A stretch of DNA of 64,000 bases, from the NCBI GenBank assembly GCA_949361645.1, contig OX442416.1, forward strand, positions 11,710,850-11,774,849, written 5' to 3'. Position 1 is the first letter of the stretch. Each line of letters opens with the position of its first letter. The notes under the pieces were generated by a model. The model was not told where the DNA came from. It did no database searches and saw only the letters and a program-made list of their open reading frames with translations. Source of the stretch: Spongilla lacustris. Taxonomy: Eukaryota > Porifera > Demospongiae > Spongillida > Spongillidae. Below are positions 45,655 to 56,548 of the stretch, piece after piece. The position numbers were made by a program, and so were the translations under genes.

Positions 45655-46980
45655 CCAGCTATGTATAATGCGTGTATACTGCTTGTATACACGCGTTTTA
45701 CGTGAATCTAAACATGCTGCTTACACCGGTGGATAACGTGTGGAAGGAGACTGACATCCGATCGGGTGTAATGTTGGTGGATAGCACTATGTATACAACC
45801 GCGTATGACGCGAGGATACCATGAGTAAACGCGCATATAACGGGTGGATATCAAGCCTTTTTTTGGTACAGTGCAGGCTATAATCAACCAGTATAACTCC
45901 GTAATGCTTGAGCACAGGCATGCCTTCCGTTTATCACCGCATATTGTCCCATAACCATTATTAATATTGCAAGTTATCTTGTGTGATATCGAAACGAATA
46001 CAGTACAGATGAAATCAGGTATAAATTATAGAAGTTCTCAGTCTTTTCCAGCTCAGTCAAAGTGGCTGCATGAACGTTGCCAAATGTATCTTCTTTTTTT
46101 CTTTCTGTACTCCTCTTTGTGTCCGCTTGGCTGCTTGCTTCCTGCATGTTTGCCTTCGCCGCCTCTTATGTTGTTCATATATGCTCCCCGGTCAGAGATG
46201 CTAGATGAAAGAAAAGATGTTAACGTAGCTGCATGCCTATACAAATAAATCTTGCCATATACCATGTTGATTTGCTGTTTTGTCCGTCCTCTTTAATTTG
46301 CTGAGAGCGGATTGTGAATGCTGCTGCATGGGGCAGTTTGTTTAACTTCACTCTGTAAGCGACTTACTGTTTGCTGTTTAAACCTTCTGCAGCAATGACT
46401 TACGATTTCATCCTGCAAATACACATTGATGTATTAAATCGCGCATGCACATGCGTGAAACAGCCTGTAACAATGAAGGATCCAAACCTTTGTCTTACCG
46501 GTGCACTATCTTCTATATATCGGGTGTAAGCTCTATACCGCAGTTTTCCACGCTACAAAGCACGAAATACAACGGTCAATATACAATATCTTATCTTACT
46601 TACCAATCATTATACCGGCCCACACAAGTACAAATACTTCGATGAGTCCATTGCACTAGCATCTTAGCTTCTTTGATGACCGCTGTAAATGAATGGAAGT
46701 TGCCAGCTGCCACCGCGTGATCGATCCACGTGATTTCATAGTATATTTCACACCTGTATGCGTACACTCGTTTTCCGCTTAATGTCTCACGCGTTATACA
46801 ATCGTTGTGTATAACAAGTGTAAGCAGAATGTAAACTCACGTTATACACGATGTGCATCGTGCGTTATACAGCTATTGTGTATAGCAAGAGTAACAGAGT
46901 AGATACGCTCGTTATGCATTCGAAGTATACACCGCGTATCCTCCACTACAGTAAAACACGCCTACACCGGGTTGAATACA
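45655..46980. repeat. Clusters of GTATAC/GTTATAC words
   Basis: Two clusters (about 45655-45860 and 46755-46980) hold many GTGTATAC, GTTATAC and TATAACG words on both strands. Single ACACCGG sites lie at 45723-45729 and 46964-46970. They could be the decayed arrays of another element; orientation is unclear. Confidence 0.3.
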
Positions 46981-47067
46981 CCCTGTGGATAATTTTGATT
47001 TGGCACTGTGTGCATGTAGAGCAAATATATGTACAGAACTTGAGTGACATGCTAACATTATTTGATA

Positions 47068-47147
47068 CATGTAATGTACATGCACAAGGTATACCATGTA
47101 CATAATTATATCATGTTTATACACATCTGGCACCCAAAGAGTTAATA
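47068..47147 (+). repeat. 80-bp dispersed repeat, copy 2
   Basis: Homologue of 42700-42779 with a few small differences. Confidence 0.8.
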
Positions 47148-47194
47148 GCATGCATGTATACCATGCAGGGTAATTGGTTTTGTACAGCCAGGGA

Positions 47195-47221
47195 ACTCGG
47201 TCCGGGAGACCGTATTGGATC

Positions 47222-47281
<60 letters not shown>

Positions 47282-47310
47282 CGTATTCCCTAAGGAAATA
47301 CGGTCACCAA
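47195..47310 (+). repeat. Cassette array with a 54-bp G run (link CCCTAAGG)
   Basis: ACTCGGTCCGGGAGACCG, then 54 consecutive Gs (47226-47279), then ACCGTATTCCCTAAGGAAAT and ACGGTCACC. Same link type as 45278-45362 and followed by the same repeat R in the same orientation, so it is a direct relative with a lost head. Confidence 0.75.
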
Positions 47311-47324
47311 ACTCCATTCTGCTC

Positions 47325-47512
47325 TTGAAGGTGAGTGCAATACTATCATACATTCATAAACTAATTATAGCAAGTAGTATACAACTCTTCAAACTTCAGC
47401 AATACTACATAAACTGTTACCAGCGCATCCCACAGGTCATATGCTACGTGTGCACATTTTTTTATGTGGGAGAAACGAATGCAAGTATAGTTAACAACAA
47501 TTGACAGTTTGT
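47325..47512 (+). repeat. Interspersed repeat R, copy iii
   Basis: Closest to copy ii; shares CAGGTCATATGCTACGTG and TTATGTGGGAGAAACGAA. Confidence 0.8.
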
Positions 47513-47622
47513 GGAGCAATTCAAAGCGGTATATTTAAGCATACCACGCGTCTTCGTCGCGACTCAACGTAGCAATTAACAGTCTCCGGAAATGTTTCAA
47601 ACTACGCAGACAACTGATTGAT

Positions 47623-48017
47623 AGTCTGACGTAACCACACCCTCGCGCTTTGAGGAGGGTCTGGAGACAGTGCCATACCAAATCGGTTCTGATTACTTTC
47701 AAAACATTTAAAGTGATAAATGTTACCTTACGTTACGAGAATGCGAGCAATGTAATTAACGCTGGAAAGGCCAGGCCCTGCGGCAGATGTGGCTAAAGAA
47801 ATACCTCAAAAAGGTTGTAGTTACGATAACAGGACTGACTCATCGTTTCATGTGCAGTAGTTTCAGGGACTTAAACAGTGGAAACACTCAGTAAGTTCAT
47901 GTAATATAATTGCATTCCTCGTAACGTAAGGTAACCTAAATAACTTTTAATATTTTGGAAGTATGGCAATGTCTCCAGACCCTCCACAAAGCGCAAGGGT
48001 GTGGCTACGTCAGACTA
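47623..48017. mobile_element. Miniature element with 11-bp target duplication
   Basis: AGTCTGACGTAACCACACCC at 47623 mirrors the end at 48017. The inverted repeats run about 110-130 bp with GGAGGGTCTGGAGACA inside. AACTGATTGAT flanks both sides. Long duplications of 8-11 bp with long inverted repeats are typical of Mutator-like (MULE) elements. No coding capacity. Confidence 0.75.
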
Positions 48018-48459
48018 ACTGATTGATGCATTCACGATCACCCTCCATACATATGTAGAAACGCACGAAATTGGAAAGCAAATGCATGCAAAATATCCCC
48101 ACACTGTCAAGGAGAATAATTTATTTATTATCCACACAAATAATTAACTATTAAAATATGACTCCTATAAAAGAGAGATACACTTGTCATGTGACTCATA
48201 TTACCTTAAATAGTTGATCTAAATCTCCAAGTACATTACAAAATGAAATGTCATCATTTTCATCTTACATTTATAAACAGACAGAGCCGTTTGCGGCCGA
48301 AAAATATACGGTATGCCTTTTCAATTGTGTAAAATTGATTAGTCTAATTGGTCCAATATAAGTTATTTTGACTATGAAAATATTTTTCAGGTTTATAGCA
48401 ACTTAATATATAGAAACATATACAACACTATTAATTTGCTAACAATTACCTATAAAGTT

Positions 48460-48484
48460 CCCCCCCCCCCCCCCCCCCCCCCCC
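48460..48484. repeat. 25-bp poly-C tract
   Basis: Isolated C run in AT-rich sequence, with no inverted partner found nearby. Confidence 0.95.
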
Positions 48485-48912
48485 GATTTTTAATATTGGC
48501 ACACTGAATATCTCATCTCTAGTCTATATAAGCAGTTTTATTATTAAAACAAAATAATTTTATAGTTATAATCGAGGTTATAATCCAAATAATTGGACAA
48601 GTAGCAGCCGGAAACAAAAAAAAAAAAAAGCCTTTGGAACCTCATGGAAAACCTGGCTGGAACGCCGCTCCATGCAGATGACAGATAACTGAAGTCAATA
48701 AGGGATGTAATCCCTACACGCTGTTGGCTTGTCAGTTTGTCTGATTCTTATAGGCATGCAAAATGAAACCGGTTAATTTAATAACTGAAGCTACCATTGA
48801 TTAAAATACACCAATTTAATTGGTCCGCTGTTTCATAATTTACAAAACCAAAAAAGTCAAATGTAAAACTCATTTCTCCTCATTACCCGGGTAACTATAT
48901 TGTTTCAGTGGA

Positions 48913-49623
48913 TTACGCGTAGTTAGGATACGAACACAGCACGTTGATGAAAGGAGGCCGTTGCATTTGCCTTCTACTATAAAATCGCAAATCAGTTCCT
49001 GGAATGTTTTCATCGGTCGCCCATACTAAAAGTCCATTATTCTGGTTTCCTTCCAACCAGTTACGTGCGGCTTCGGTGATGTCAAAAGGTATGTAGGACG
49101 GAGGCTGCTGCGACATCGTGAAACTGTCCTGAGGGTACCATACGGCATCTGTGCCATCGAGGGAGAGGTATGGCTCCGACCAGGGAAGTAGTTGGGGTGA
49201 CGTTTGTCTGTAGATGCTTGTTGCCTGGCTCTCTATCCACGATACTAGCACCTGGTGAACTTGCAACGTACGGCTCCAGTCCGGAGCTTGTGTAGGAGAG
49301 AGCCCGCTAGGACGGCCTGAATAGGCGGAGTAGAGGTACAATTTTGCCCATTTGATAGCGGTACAACTTGTAGGAATATTTTCAAATTGTACGAGAAACC
49401 TTTTTATGGGAAATCCAGTAGCCGTTCCAACTAGCAGCAGATCAGGGCTAACATTTATCGTGTTTCTAGATCCTTCCAACCACACATCCTGCGTGTCCTC
49501 TAGCCTGTAGTTAATGCCGATGCCAGTATCTGTTGGGGTTACTCCGTGTGCAGGCCCGCACCAGAATACGACAAGGACGAGTAACGTGGTTATAAAACAG
49601 CATGAACTACTACAATGAAGCAT
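48913..49623 (-). CDS. Secreted DNRLRE/CBM96-like beta-sandwich protein (paralogue 2)
   Basis: A 236-residue single-exon protein. The signal region contains TTLLVLVVFWCGPAHGV, identical over its last 12 residues to paralogue 1. Motifs in order: YRLEDTQDVWLEGSRNT, RFLVQFENIPTSC, LQVHQVLVSWIESQ, FDITEAARNWLEGNQNN, GLLVWATDEN, DLRFYSRRQMQ and a final INVLCSYPNYA. The start at 49623 is used; upstream in-frame sequence begins with TTG. The whole gene aligns with the 7477-8154 gene, including promoter position, so one derives from duplication of the other. Extracellular, predicted carbohydrate- or matrix-binding; ligand unknown. Confidence 0.85.
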   Translation of the reverse strand: MLHCSSSCCFITTLLVLVVFWCGPAHGVTPTDTGIGINYRLEDTQDVWLEGSRNTINVSPDLLLVGTATGFPIKRFLVQFENIPTSCTAIKWAKLYLYSAYSGRPSGLSPTQAPDWSRTLQVHQVLVSWIESQATSIYRQTSPQLLPWSEPYLSLDGTDAVWYPQDSFTMSQQPPSYIPFDITEAARNWLEGNQNNGLLVWATDENIPGTDLRFYSRRQMQRPPFINVLCSYPNYA

Positions 49624-49657
49624 TTCACTGATCGCGATCAATAGTACAATTGCTCCG

Positions 49658-49675
49658 GGCGACGTCGTTTAAATA
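49658..49675 (-). promoter_or_regulatory. Conserved core-promoter block upstream of paralogue 2
   Basis: Minus strand TATTTAAACGACGTCGCC, differing by one base from the block at 8191-8210 at the same spacing to the ATG. Confidence 0.55.
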
Positions 49676-49689
49676 TACGTATATAAATC

Positions 49690-50210
49690 ATGTTACATGT
49701 ACTTCTAGTCCATAATTGGCCGATCAATGTATACATGTAGTAATCATTCGCCTATCAGGTGAACATGTTTTGTGGCTGAGTAAACGATCGATTATTGCAT
49801 ACCGTAATTCGTAATTGGGTTTTAGACAACGTATTTTGATAAAGTAAACTGGGAACGCTCACATCATGATCAGAGATAATATCTATGCTCATGCACGTGC
49901 TCACTCAAACTTGATCATGAATAAGCGCATCTGACACTACTGATACAGGCGTTTGTATGACATAGTCACGCCTATATATGTATATATATTGCAAAATAAA
50001 TAAATAAATAAAAACGCTCTACTGTATACCAGGTTTATTATCACGATAGAAGCCTGAATCCGAATTTGTAATATTTCTACTCCATTCTACTGCATGCAGA
50101 AATTGTGCATGCAATAGAAACTGATAATACAGACTTGGTGCCCCGTTACTTGCATTCATGGTAAAGGCTGTGAAACTAGAAATACATGTAACCCCCTAAA
50201 ACACAATTGT
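49690..50210. other. No gene recognised
   Basis: Intergenic AT-rich sequence with an (AAAT)n stretch near 49997. Confidence 0.4.
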
Positions 50211-50984
50211 TACTCACAAGATGGGCATTATGATCAAGAACTTGTTAAATGAGTATCAGAATATATATATAACGCGGCTTGAAATGCATTAATTGCAGAG
50301 AGGTGTATGTTTGCATAGTTTGTAGGAGAGGTAATGTGTAATTTCATACAACAGGTAGTATAGCTGCAATTTACCATCTTGTGCATGGGTCACATTGTAT
50401 CCTAATTCATATTAACCTCAACTGCTGATCCCGAATGCAATTCCCTTCTCTGATCTATATGTTACTCCAAATTGCATGAAGTCGGTGTTTGTTATGAGAA
50501 TTCCCATGCAGCTGGTAATGAGCTGTGTTGGGAAGTCGAAATGAAAAGTCAATGTGAACCTCCATGCAGTAGTGGGGTGAACTCTGGTTGCATTTCTTGC
50601 CACCATGGTGAGCTCTCTACATCTTTGTATTACCTTCCAGCTAGACATGGTACCTGTAACAATGCTCACATTTTATCTACACCATCTGCAATGGCTCCAC
50701 ATCTTCGCACCCCTCACTGCAACCACATCCAGATATCGGACACACTTCCACCCAAATTCTGAACATTAGGCATCATTGGCACTGTGCTTTTGCTGTTCAG
50801 CTGCCAAGGCTCAGATGGAGTCAGACCCTGCTGTCACTTGTGTTTGAATAAAAGGACTTGGGTTAATGCTAAAGTGTCAGTAATGTTTTAGGCAGTTGGT
50901 TTGTCTACTAGGACATTAGCAGGTCATATATGTATATGCCAATGGTTATGTCCAAGACCACCGATGTGTTTGCCGGCATAATTC

Positions 50985-51245
50985 ATAGGAGAGGGGATAT
51001 GTTTGCATAGTTTGTAAAGGTGATGTGTTTGCGTAATTCGTAGGAGAGGTGATATGTTTGCATAGTTTGTAGAGGTGATGTGTAGCATAATTCGTAGGAG
51101 AGGTGATATGTTTGCATAGTTTGTAGAGGTGATGTGTTGTGTAATTCGTAGGAGAGGTGATCTGTTTGCATAGTTTGTAGAGGTGATGTGTTGTGTAATT
51201 CGTGGGAGAGGTGATATGTTTGTGCAGTTCATAGAACAGGTGATA
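50985..51245. repeat. ~57-bp inner minisatellite
   Basis: About 4.5 units alternating GCATAGTTTGTAGAGGTGAT and TGTAATTCGTAGGAGAGGTG, high similarity. Confidence 0.88.
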
Positions 51246-52081
51246 CTGATGTTTTGCTGCATTTTGCCATCACATGCATATGTATATTAACCCCACATGT
51301 TCAACCTACCAAATTTGTTGATGCATTATGGGCACACACCAGCCCTAAGAGAAGGCACTGTTCACAGATATTTAATATAACACTAATTGTTCAGTTAAGT
51401 GGTGGTAAATATGTACGAAATGTGATATGTTTACATACTTCACAGAAGAGGCTGTATGTTTTTAGACTGCATGGGAGAGGTGGTTTGTTTGTGTAATTCA
51501 TAGAACAGGAGATATTGATGTTTGCTGCCCTTTGCCATGCATCATATGCATATGTGGGTCACGCATATTTTAACCTCACTTGTTCAACCTAACAAATTTG
51601 ATGCATTACAGACACACACATGCACGTGCCAGCCCTAAGGGAAGGCACTGTTCACAGTGAAGGCTGCATGTGTAACTTCGTTCGTGCCATATGTATTAAA
51701 TTAGCTCTAACTCTATTGAAGATGGTCATAATGATTTATTACTTGTTAAATGAGGATCTAGACCTACACAAATAAATATAACGGCTTGTAATATGCTAAT
51801 TGTTGGAGAAGTAGTAAATTTAGATAAGATGTAGGAGAGGTGATATGTTTGCATAGTTCACAGAAGAGATGGTATGTTTGTAGGCTGGGAGAGGTGATAT
51901 GTTTGTGTAGTTCATAGAGCAGGTGATACTAATGTTTTGCTGCAGTTTGCCATTATATGCATTTGTGGGTCACACTGTATCATCATCATATAAAGCTCAA
52001 TTGCTCAACTGGCCAGCCAAATTTGCTAATGCATTACAGGCACACACTGGCCAGCCCTAAGGTAAGGGCAAGGTAGGAGCT

Positions 52082-52298
52082 CAGGGAAGAAAGAAGCACT
52101 GTCATACAGGATGCCTTGCCTGGAGACCAAATTGAAGTCTACCTTGAGCATCACGAATTCCTCATCATCCCAGGGATCATCAGTGCACTTCGTACGACCA
52201 TAGACTCTGATCCTTCAGTAGATGCTATACTCTTTGCTGAAGTGGGTGGAAAAGCTGAGAGCAATGAGCAAAAGATGGAAGAAGAAAGATATATATAA
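52082..52298 (+). CDS. Possible terminal exon, unknown protein
   Basis: An open frame from a candidate AG acceptor (GGCAAGGTAG, ending about 52076) reads ELREERSTVIQDALPGDQIE and continues HHEFLIIPGIISALRTTIDS to a charged tail (SNEQKMEEERYI) and a stop at 52298. Composition and charge look coding, with alternating hydrophobic positions. No upstream exon could be paired and it sits inside the satellite, so it may be a captured exon or chance. Confidence 0.3.
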
Positions 52299-53164
52299 TT
52301 ATAATTATATAAAATATATACATATAAGAAAAACAACCAGCGAATGCATTTATAAAGGGGGATTATGGTTGCAGCACAGCAATGTAATAATGGACAATAA
52401 TGCATAAACTGTGGGGGGAGGGGGAGTAATTTATTATTCATGCTTATTGTGTGCACATATACAGTATAATATGTGCTGCTCCTGTAATGAGGCAGCTAGA
52501 CATGTCAGGTTTAACAACACTTATGTTGCATCCTCCATTTTGATACTTACTTAACATTCTACCCTCTTGCTCACATTACTAGCACATTTTGTACAAATTG
52601 GCCAAACACAGCCACCAGTAAGTTAGAATGATCCTCTGATTAACATCTAGAGTTTAAACCAACCAGAGAAATAATTTTTAGTCTCTCCTTTCTATGCATT
52701 AAAAAAATTCACAAGCATATATGCAAGAACACGACTTTAATAAAATCATAAGTGAAGCGCCCTCTGTATTCATATTTAAAAAAATGTTTTCATCTGTCAA
52801 AGCTACTCCATGCAAATTATTAGCTTTGTTGTCGTAAGTATTCTCACTTTCATTCCAGTGTTGTATACAGAACCTTCACCATCTGCGCTTTCTGTATCAA
52901 CAATATTGAATTTGCTATGACCAATTCTAAATGAGGATCTAAGAGTATAATGGCTCGAAATTCTTGGAGAGGTTGCATGTTTGCATAGTTAGTAGGAGAG
53001 GTGATATGTTCACAGGAGTGGTGATGCTTTTGCTTCATCTGCAAAAGATTGATATGTTTGTAATATGTTTGCATCATTTGTAGGAGAGGTGTCATGTTTG
53101 TGTAGTTCGTAGAGCAAGTGATACTGTTGTTTTGCTGCCATTATATGCATTTGTGGGTATCATG

Positions 53165-53820
53165 ATATTAAAATATATATATATATAAAAGTAAATAATA
53201 TATTTAATAGTTCTGAAAGGGTTCTTTTCCTCATCAAATTTCAAGCCACTTTTAACAGGTGTAAATTTACTAGCCATGCTGACCGGCCACAGTTTTTTGC
53301 ATGCATGCTTGTCAGTCGATATAAATTTGTGCCGGTGAAATGACGGAGTGATAGACATGCGAAGAACTATAACCAATAAATGATCTTGAGTATGCAAGCT
53401 TGGCAGCTGTTGAAAGATTTTTATTGTCCGCCTCAATCATGTACCATGTCATTGACAGTTTTGGCAGCACGAAGTAATCTAACTGGATCGTGTGACCAAT
53501 GCATCGTCCGTTATTGCTGCTGTTTTACGTTCACGTTATTGTACCCGATAGTAGCGCTTGCGAAATGCGAAAAGCACATTTACGTTCCACTACATATACT
53601 ACGCCACATCGACTCACATCACATGGCTACATTCAAAACTATCATGTATTACATTTATCATAAATCTTATCATATAGAATCAGGCCGTGATTTTTCACGG
53701 GTACCATAAAAGTGATACCACGTCCATGTAAATGTATTGAGTGAATGATTTAATTCACATCACAAACGTGCACACTGAGCATGCACATGCATGACCTGGG
53801 GGATGCACCTGTAACAGTTT
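53165..53820. other. No gene recognised
   Basis: AT-rich start, then a mixed region with open frames on both strands lacking family resemblance. Confidence 0.4.
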
Positions 53821-53821
53821 C

Positions 53822-53945
53822 TTTAGAATTTGAAGAGTTGTACTATTTCCTCACAACCATATACATGTACATGTATAACTAGTTTATGTAACACTCCTCC
53901 TCCTTAGCATCCATTTATGTGTATTCTGAACATTGGAACACTATA
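53822..53945 (-). repeat. Interspersed repeat R, copy iv (inverse)
   Basis: The inverse contains AGTACAACTCTTCAAATT and TTACATAAACTAGTTATAC, matching copies i-iii. Confidence 0.65.
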
Positions 53946-54067
53946 ACTATAATTATAATTATAATTATTGCAATAATTGTCATATTATTTCCTTTGGCAT
54001 ACCGGCAAGGAGATATAATATCGTACATGTATCGTAACTTCATTTTTGAACGAATGAACATTTGAAA

Positions 54068-54754
54068 ATGATGCTCAGCAACGATTTGTCATTATTGCGC
54101 CGTTCAGCAGTGTTGCTGTATCTTGTCGTATCTTTGTGTGATCAGTCCAATGGAATGACACAGGTAAATACTGGTTTCGGAATACTCTACCGCCTGGAGG
54201 ATACACAAGACGCTTGGGTAGAGACTACCTATAGCGTCATATATAGAGGTCCTCTGATGCTCGTTGGAAATGAAGCTGGGTTTCCAAAGAAAAGGTTCCT
54301 TGTGCAGTTTGAAGATATTCCTGTTAGCTGCAAGCGCCTCATCTCAGCAAAGATGCATGTGTATTTCCTATGGGGACAATTTTCGCCGACGAATCTTCCC
54401 CGCACATTGCAAGTTCATCAAATTATATCAAGCTGGATAGAGACTCAGGTATCCACCACCTACCGTCAAACGTCCCCGACATCATTGCTCTGGTCTCAGC
54501 CTTACCTTGGTCTTGATGATAAAGATGCGGTATGGTACTCACAGAGCAGTTTCACCATTTATCCGAATCAACCTGATAGCTACGTCTCCTTCGATATCAC
54601 TGAAGCTGCCCGTAACTGGAAGCAAGGAGATCCGAATAACGGGGTTTTGGTGTGGGCGACCAACGAAGACGTACCTGGCAGTGACCTGCGCTTTGCTAGT
54701 CGAAGATACGGGAATTCAACGTTGCCACACGTGAACGTACTATGTGCTTACTAA
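54068..54754 (+). CDS. Secreted DNRLRE/CBM96-like beta-sandwich protein (paralogue 3)
   Basis: A 228-residue single exon starting MMLSNDLSLLRRSAVLLYLV, a longer and different signal peptide from paralogues 1 and 2. The domain keeps YRLEDTQDAWVE, KRFLVQFEDIPVSC, LQVHQIISSWIETQ, FDITEAARNWKQGDPNNG, VLVWATNEDV and HVNVLCAY, but lacks a short loop (GRPGGLSP region) present in the others. It is on the opposite strand to the others and lacks their promoter block, so it is an older paralogue. Predicted extracellular binding protein. In-frame sequence before 54068 begins with TTG and is not needed. Confidence 0.85.
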   Translation: MMLSNDLSLLRRSAVLLYLVVSLCDQSNGMTQVNTGFGILYRLEDTQDAWVETTYSVIYRGPLMLVGNEAGFPKKRFLVQFEDIPVSCKRLISAKMHVYFLWGQFSPTNLPRTLQVHQIISSWIETQVSTTYRQTSPTSLLWSQPYLGLDDKDAVWYSQSSFTIYPNQPDSYVSFDITEAARNWKQGDPNNGVLVWATNEDVPGSDLRFASRRYGNSTLPHVNVLCAY

Positions 54755-54910
54755 TGAATTGTATTATTGTATAATTATTCAGTATTCAGTATTATCATTG
54801 TGTATTGTATTTTATTTTAAATGTTTAAGGTTTGTACCCTTGTGTATGCGTGTATTTTTATCAAACTAGTTCAATTATAGTACATATACAATACATGTAC
54901 ATAGGAATGT

Positions 54911-55290
54911 TCAAGGGATGTCCATGAGGCCAAGGGAGGGTGCACACCTTGCCAGTAAGGCCCTAACCACGGCCCCGACCAGGGTAAAGTTCAGCCTGCT
55001 TGACCAGGTGAGAGGCCAGGTGGGAGAAGGTAGATTGGGCTTCCCTTCCCCGGTTTCCATAGGTCTCCATCGCAAGAGGGATACACACCCAACCCAGCTC
55101 TGAACACTTGGAGTCATTTACTCTATGTTTCCTGGCCTCTGCCTCCTCCGCTGCAGCCCCTTCAGATAAGCTTGCTGCTGTTAGGATGGAAGGGATTAAG
55201 GGAGCAGTCACAGTGATGTCAAGGGCAGCATGTTTCCCTCTCTCCCAATTGAGGACAAGTACATTAGCTGGCCGGGTATGGCTTAGGTCA
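54911..55290 (-). pseudogene. Non-LTR (LINE-type) retrotransposon C-terminal fragment
   Basis: The minus strand reads DLSHTRPANVLVLNWERG, then KHAALDITVTAPL, then AAAEEAEARKHRVNDSKC, ELGWVCIPLAMETYGN and FSHLASHL. This order is the familiar tail of reverse-transcriptase ORFs common in marine invertebrates: a conserved P-x-DITVT-x-PL segment followed by the EARKH...ETYG block. No upstream reverse transcriptase remains, so it is a 5'-truncated copy, as is typical. Confidence 0.7.
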
Positions 55291-55299
55291 GTGTAAGGC

Positions 55300-55730
55300 C
55301 ACTGCCCGACTCAACTCTCACTCCTAGATGGGCATAAAAATTAATAAAAACAATACATTTAAAATTAACTAAATACGCCACATATGTATACAAACTACAC
55401 CTATAGTAATTCGACCAAAGTCATGTTCAGCCTGCTGTAAATATCCACCAAGACACAATGTTTGGCAGAGGATGTGATGATGAAAAAGTGTTATAATTAT
55501 AATTATAGTAATGATAATTCTGCATAACCTATTATTATACAATATGAAAATCCTCGATCAATGCAACCCACTTCGGCGTACATGTACATTGATCAATTTT
55601 TGAAACAAACTCTCTTGTATCGGTTTGTTAAGGGATCTAAAAAAAGTACGAAAATACGTATACCATTATAAATATAATTCTGGAAACTCCAATTTCAGGC
55701 ACAGAGGCAATATCTCTCCACTCATCTGGA
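55300..55730. other. No gene recognised
   Basis: AT-rich spacer. Confidence 0.4.
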
Positions 55731-55739
55731 TCAGTATAG

Positions 55740-56250
55740 CATAAAACACATCCATACATGTATGCAGGCTGACTGTTGGATGGAACTGAAGGACCAAGCC
55801 AACAGGAGTAACAGAGACATAGAGTATATGGGAGAACAGATATCACGGTTGCATGACTTCAGTGGAGACCCTTCTGAATTCTTTATTTGTGGCAGAAAAC
55901 GGAGACACTCAATAGTAAGCTGGCCACACCCACATGGACCACTCTAATACAAGAGCAGATTGGACATCTGCAAAGGACCATTGAAGGTCTTCAGAGACAA
56001 GTTGGCTCAAACATAATGGGAACTGAGTATGGCAGCCGTCACTCATGAAATGACTAGTGTCAATGGTGTGAACATAGGTGCCCTTCATACCAAGGTGGCT
56101 GAGCTGGATCATGGATTGTATCAATGTCTTAGTAGCTGTTTGGACAAAGAGGTCAGACTACAGCTTCTTGAGAGGGTCCTGACCCACAATCCAACTCATT
56201 TCAGAGACCAGCACAAAGGAGATGAACATATTGCATCAGGACGTTCGTAG
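55740..56250 (+). pseudogene. Coding-like region with frame breaks, unknown family
   Basis: Successive frames give LKDQANRSNRDIEYMGEQIS, then LIQEQIGHLQRTIEGLQRQV (amphipathic, coiled-coil-like), then, after a frameshift, VAELDHGLYQCLSSCLDKEV and RLQLLERVLTHNPTHFRDQ to a stop at 56250. Codon and residue patterns look coding, but I do not recognise the protein. The breaks suggest a decayed transposon or retrogene. Confidence 0.35.
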
Positions 56251-56548
56251 GATTTGTTAACTGAAGGAGCCGTCAACACTTCAAATCACTAATGCATAGT
56301 ACATATAATGAATTGATGCACTATACATTGAAATGTCAGTACATGCAGTTAATAGTACAATGCGTAAATTTTTTTAAAATTGAATAATCGATAAGTCAGA
56401 GGTAAAGAGATGCAATTTCTTTATCTTCTAGTCTGAATCATTTTCCATACAGCATCACAATCTCCACCAATCCAGATGTTCATATACATTCTATTTGACA
56501 TGTAATCTTTGTGTTTCATAAGTCATTTCAGCATTAGGTATCAAACGA

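Larger units (their letters stand above)
50215..53160. repeat. Complex higher-order satellite
   Basis: Blocks recur at least three to four times: AACTTGTTAAATGAGTATC-type (50240, 51745, 52925), GTAGGAGAGGTGATATGTTT-type (many), GTTTTGCTGCATTTTGCCAT-type (51252, 51520, 51932, 53130) and CCAGCCCTAAGGGAAGGCAC-type (51340, 51625, 52050). Units of a few hundred bp are diverged and unequal in length. An inner minisatellite occupies 50985-51245. Confidence 0.75.

Noticed and set aside
52151..52456. Minus-strand frame opposite the possible exon at 52082-52298
   Set aside because: Crosses simple AT repeats and lacks coding character; the plus-strand frame is the better candidate.
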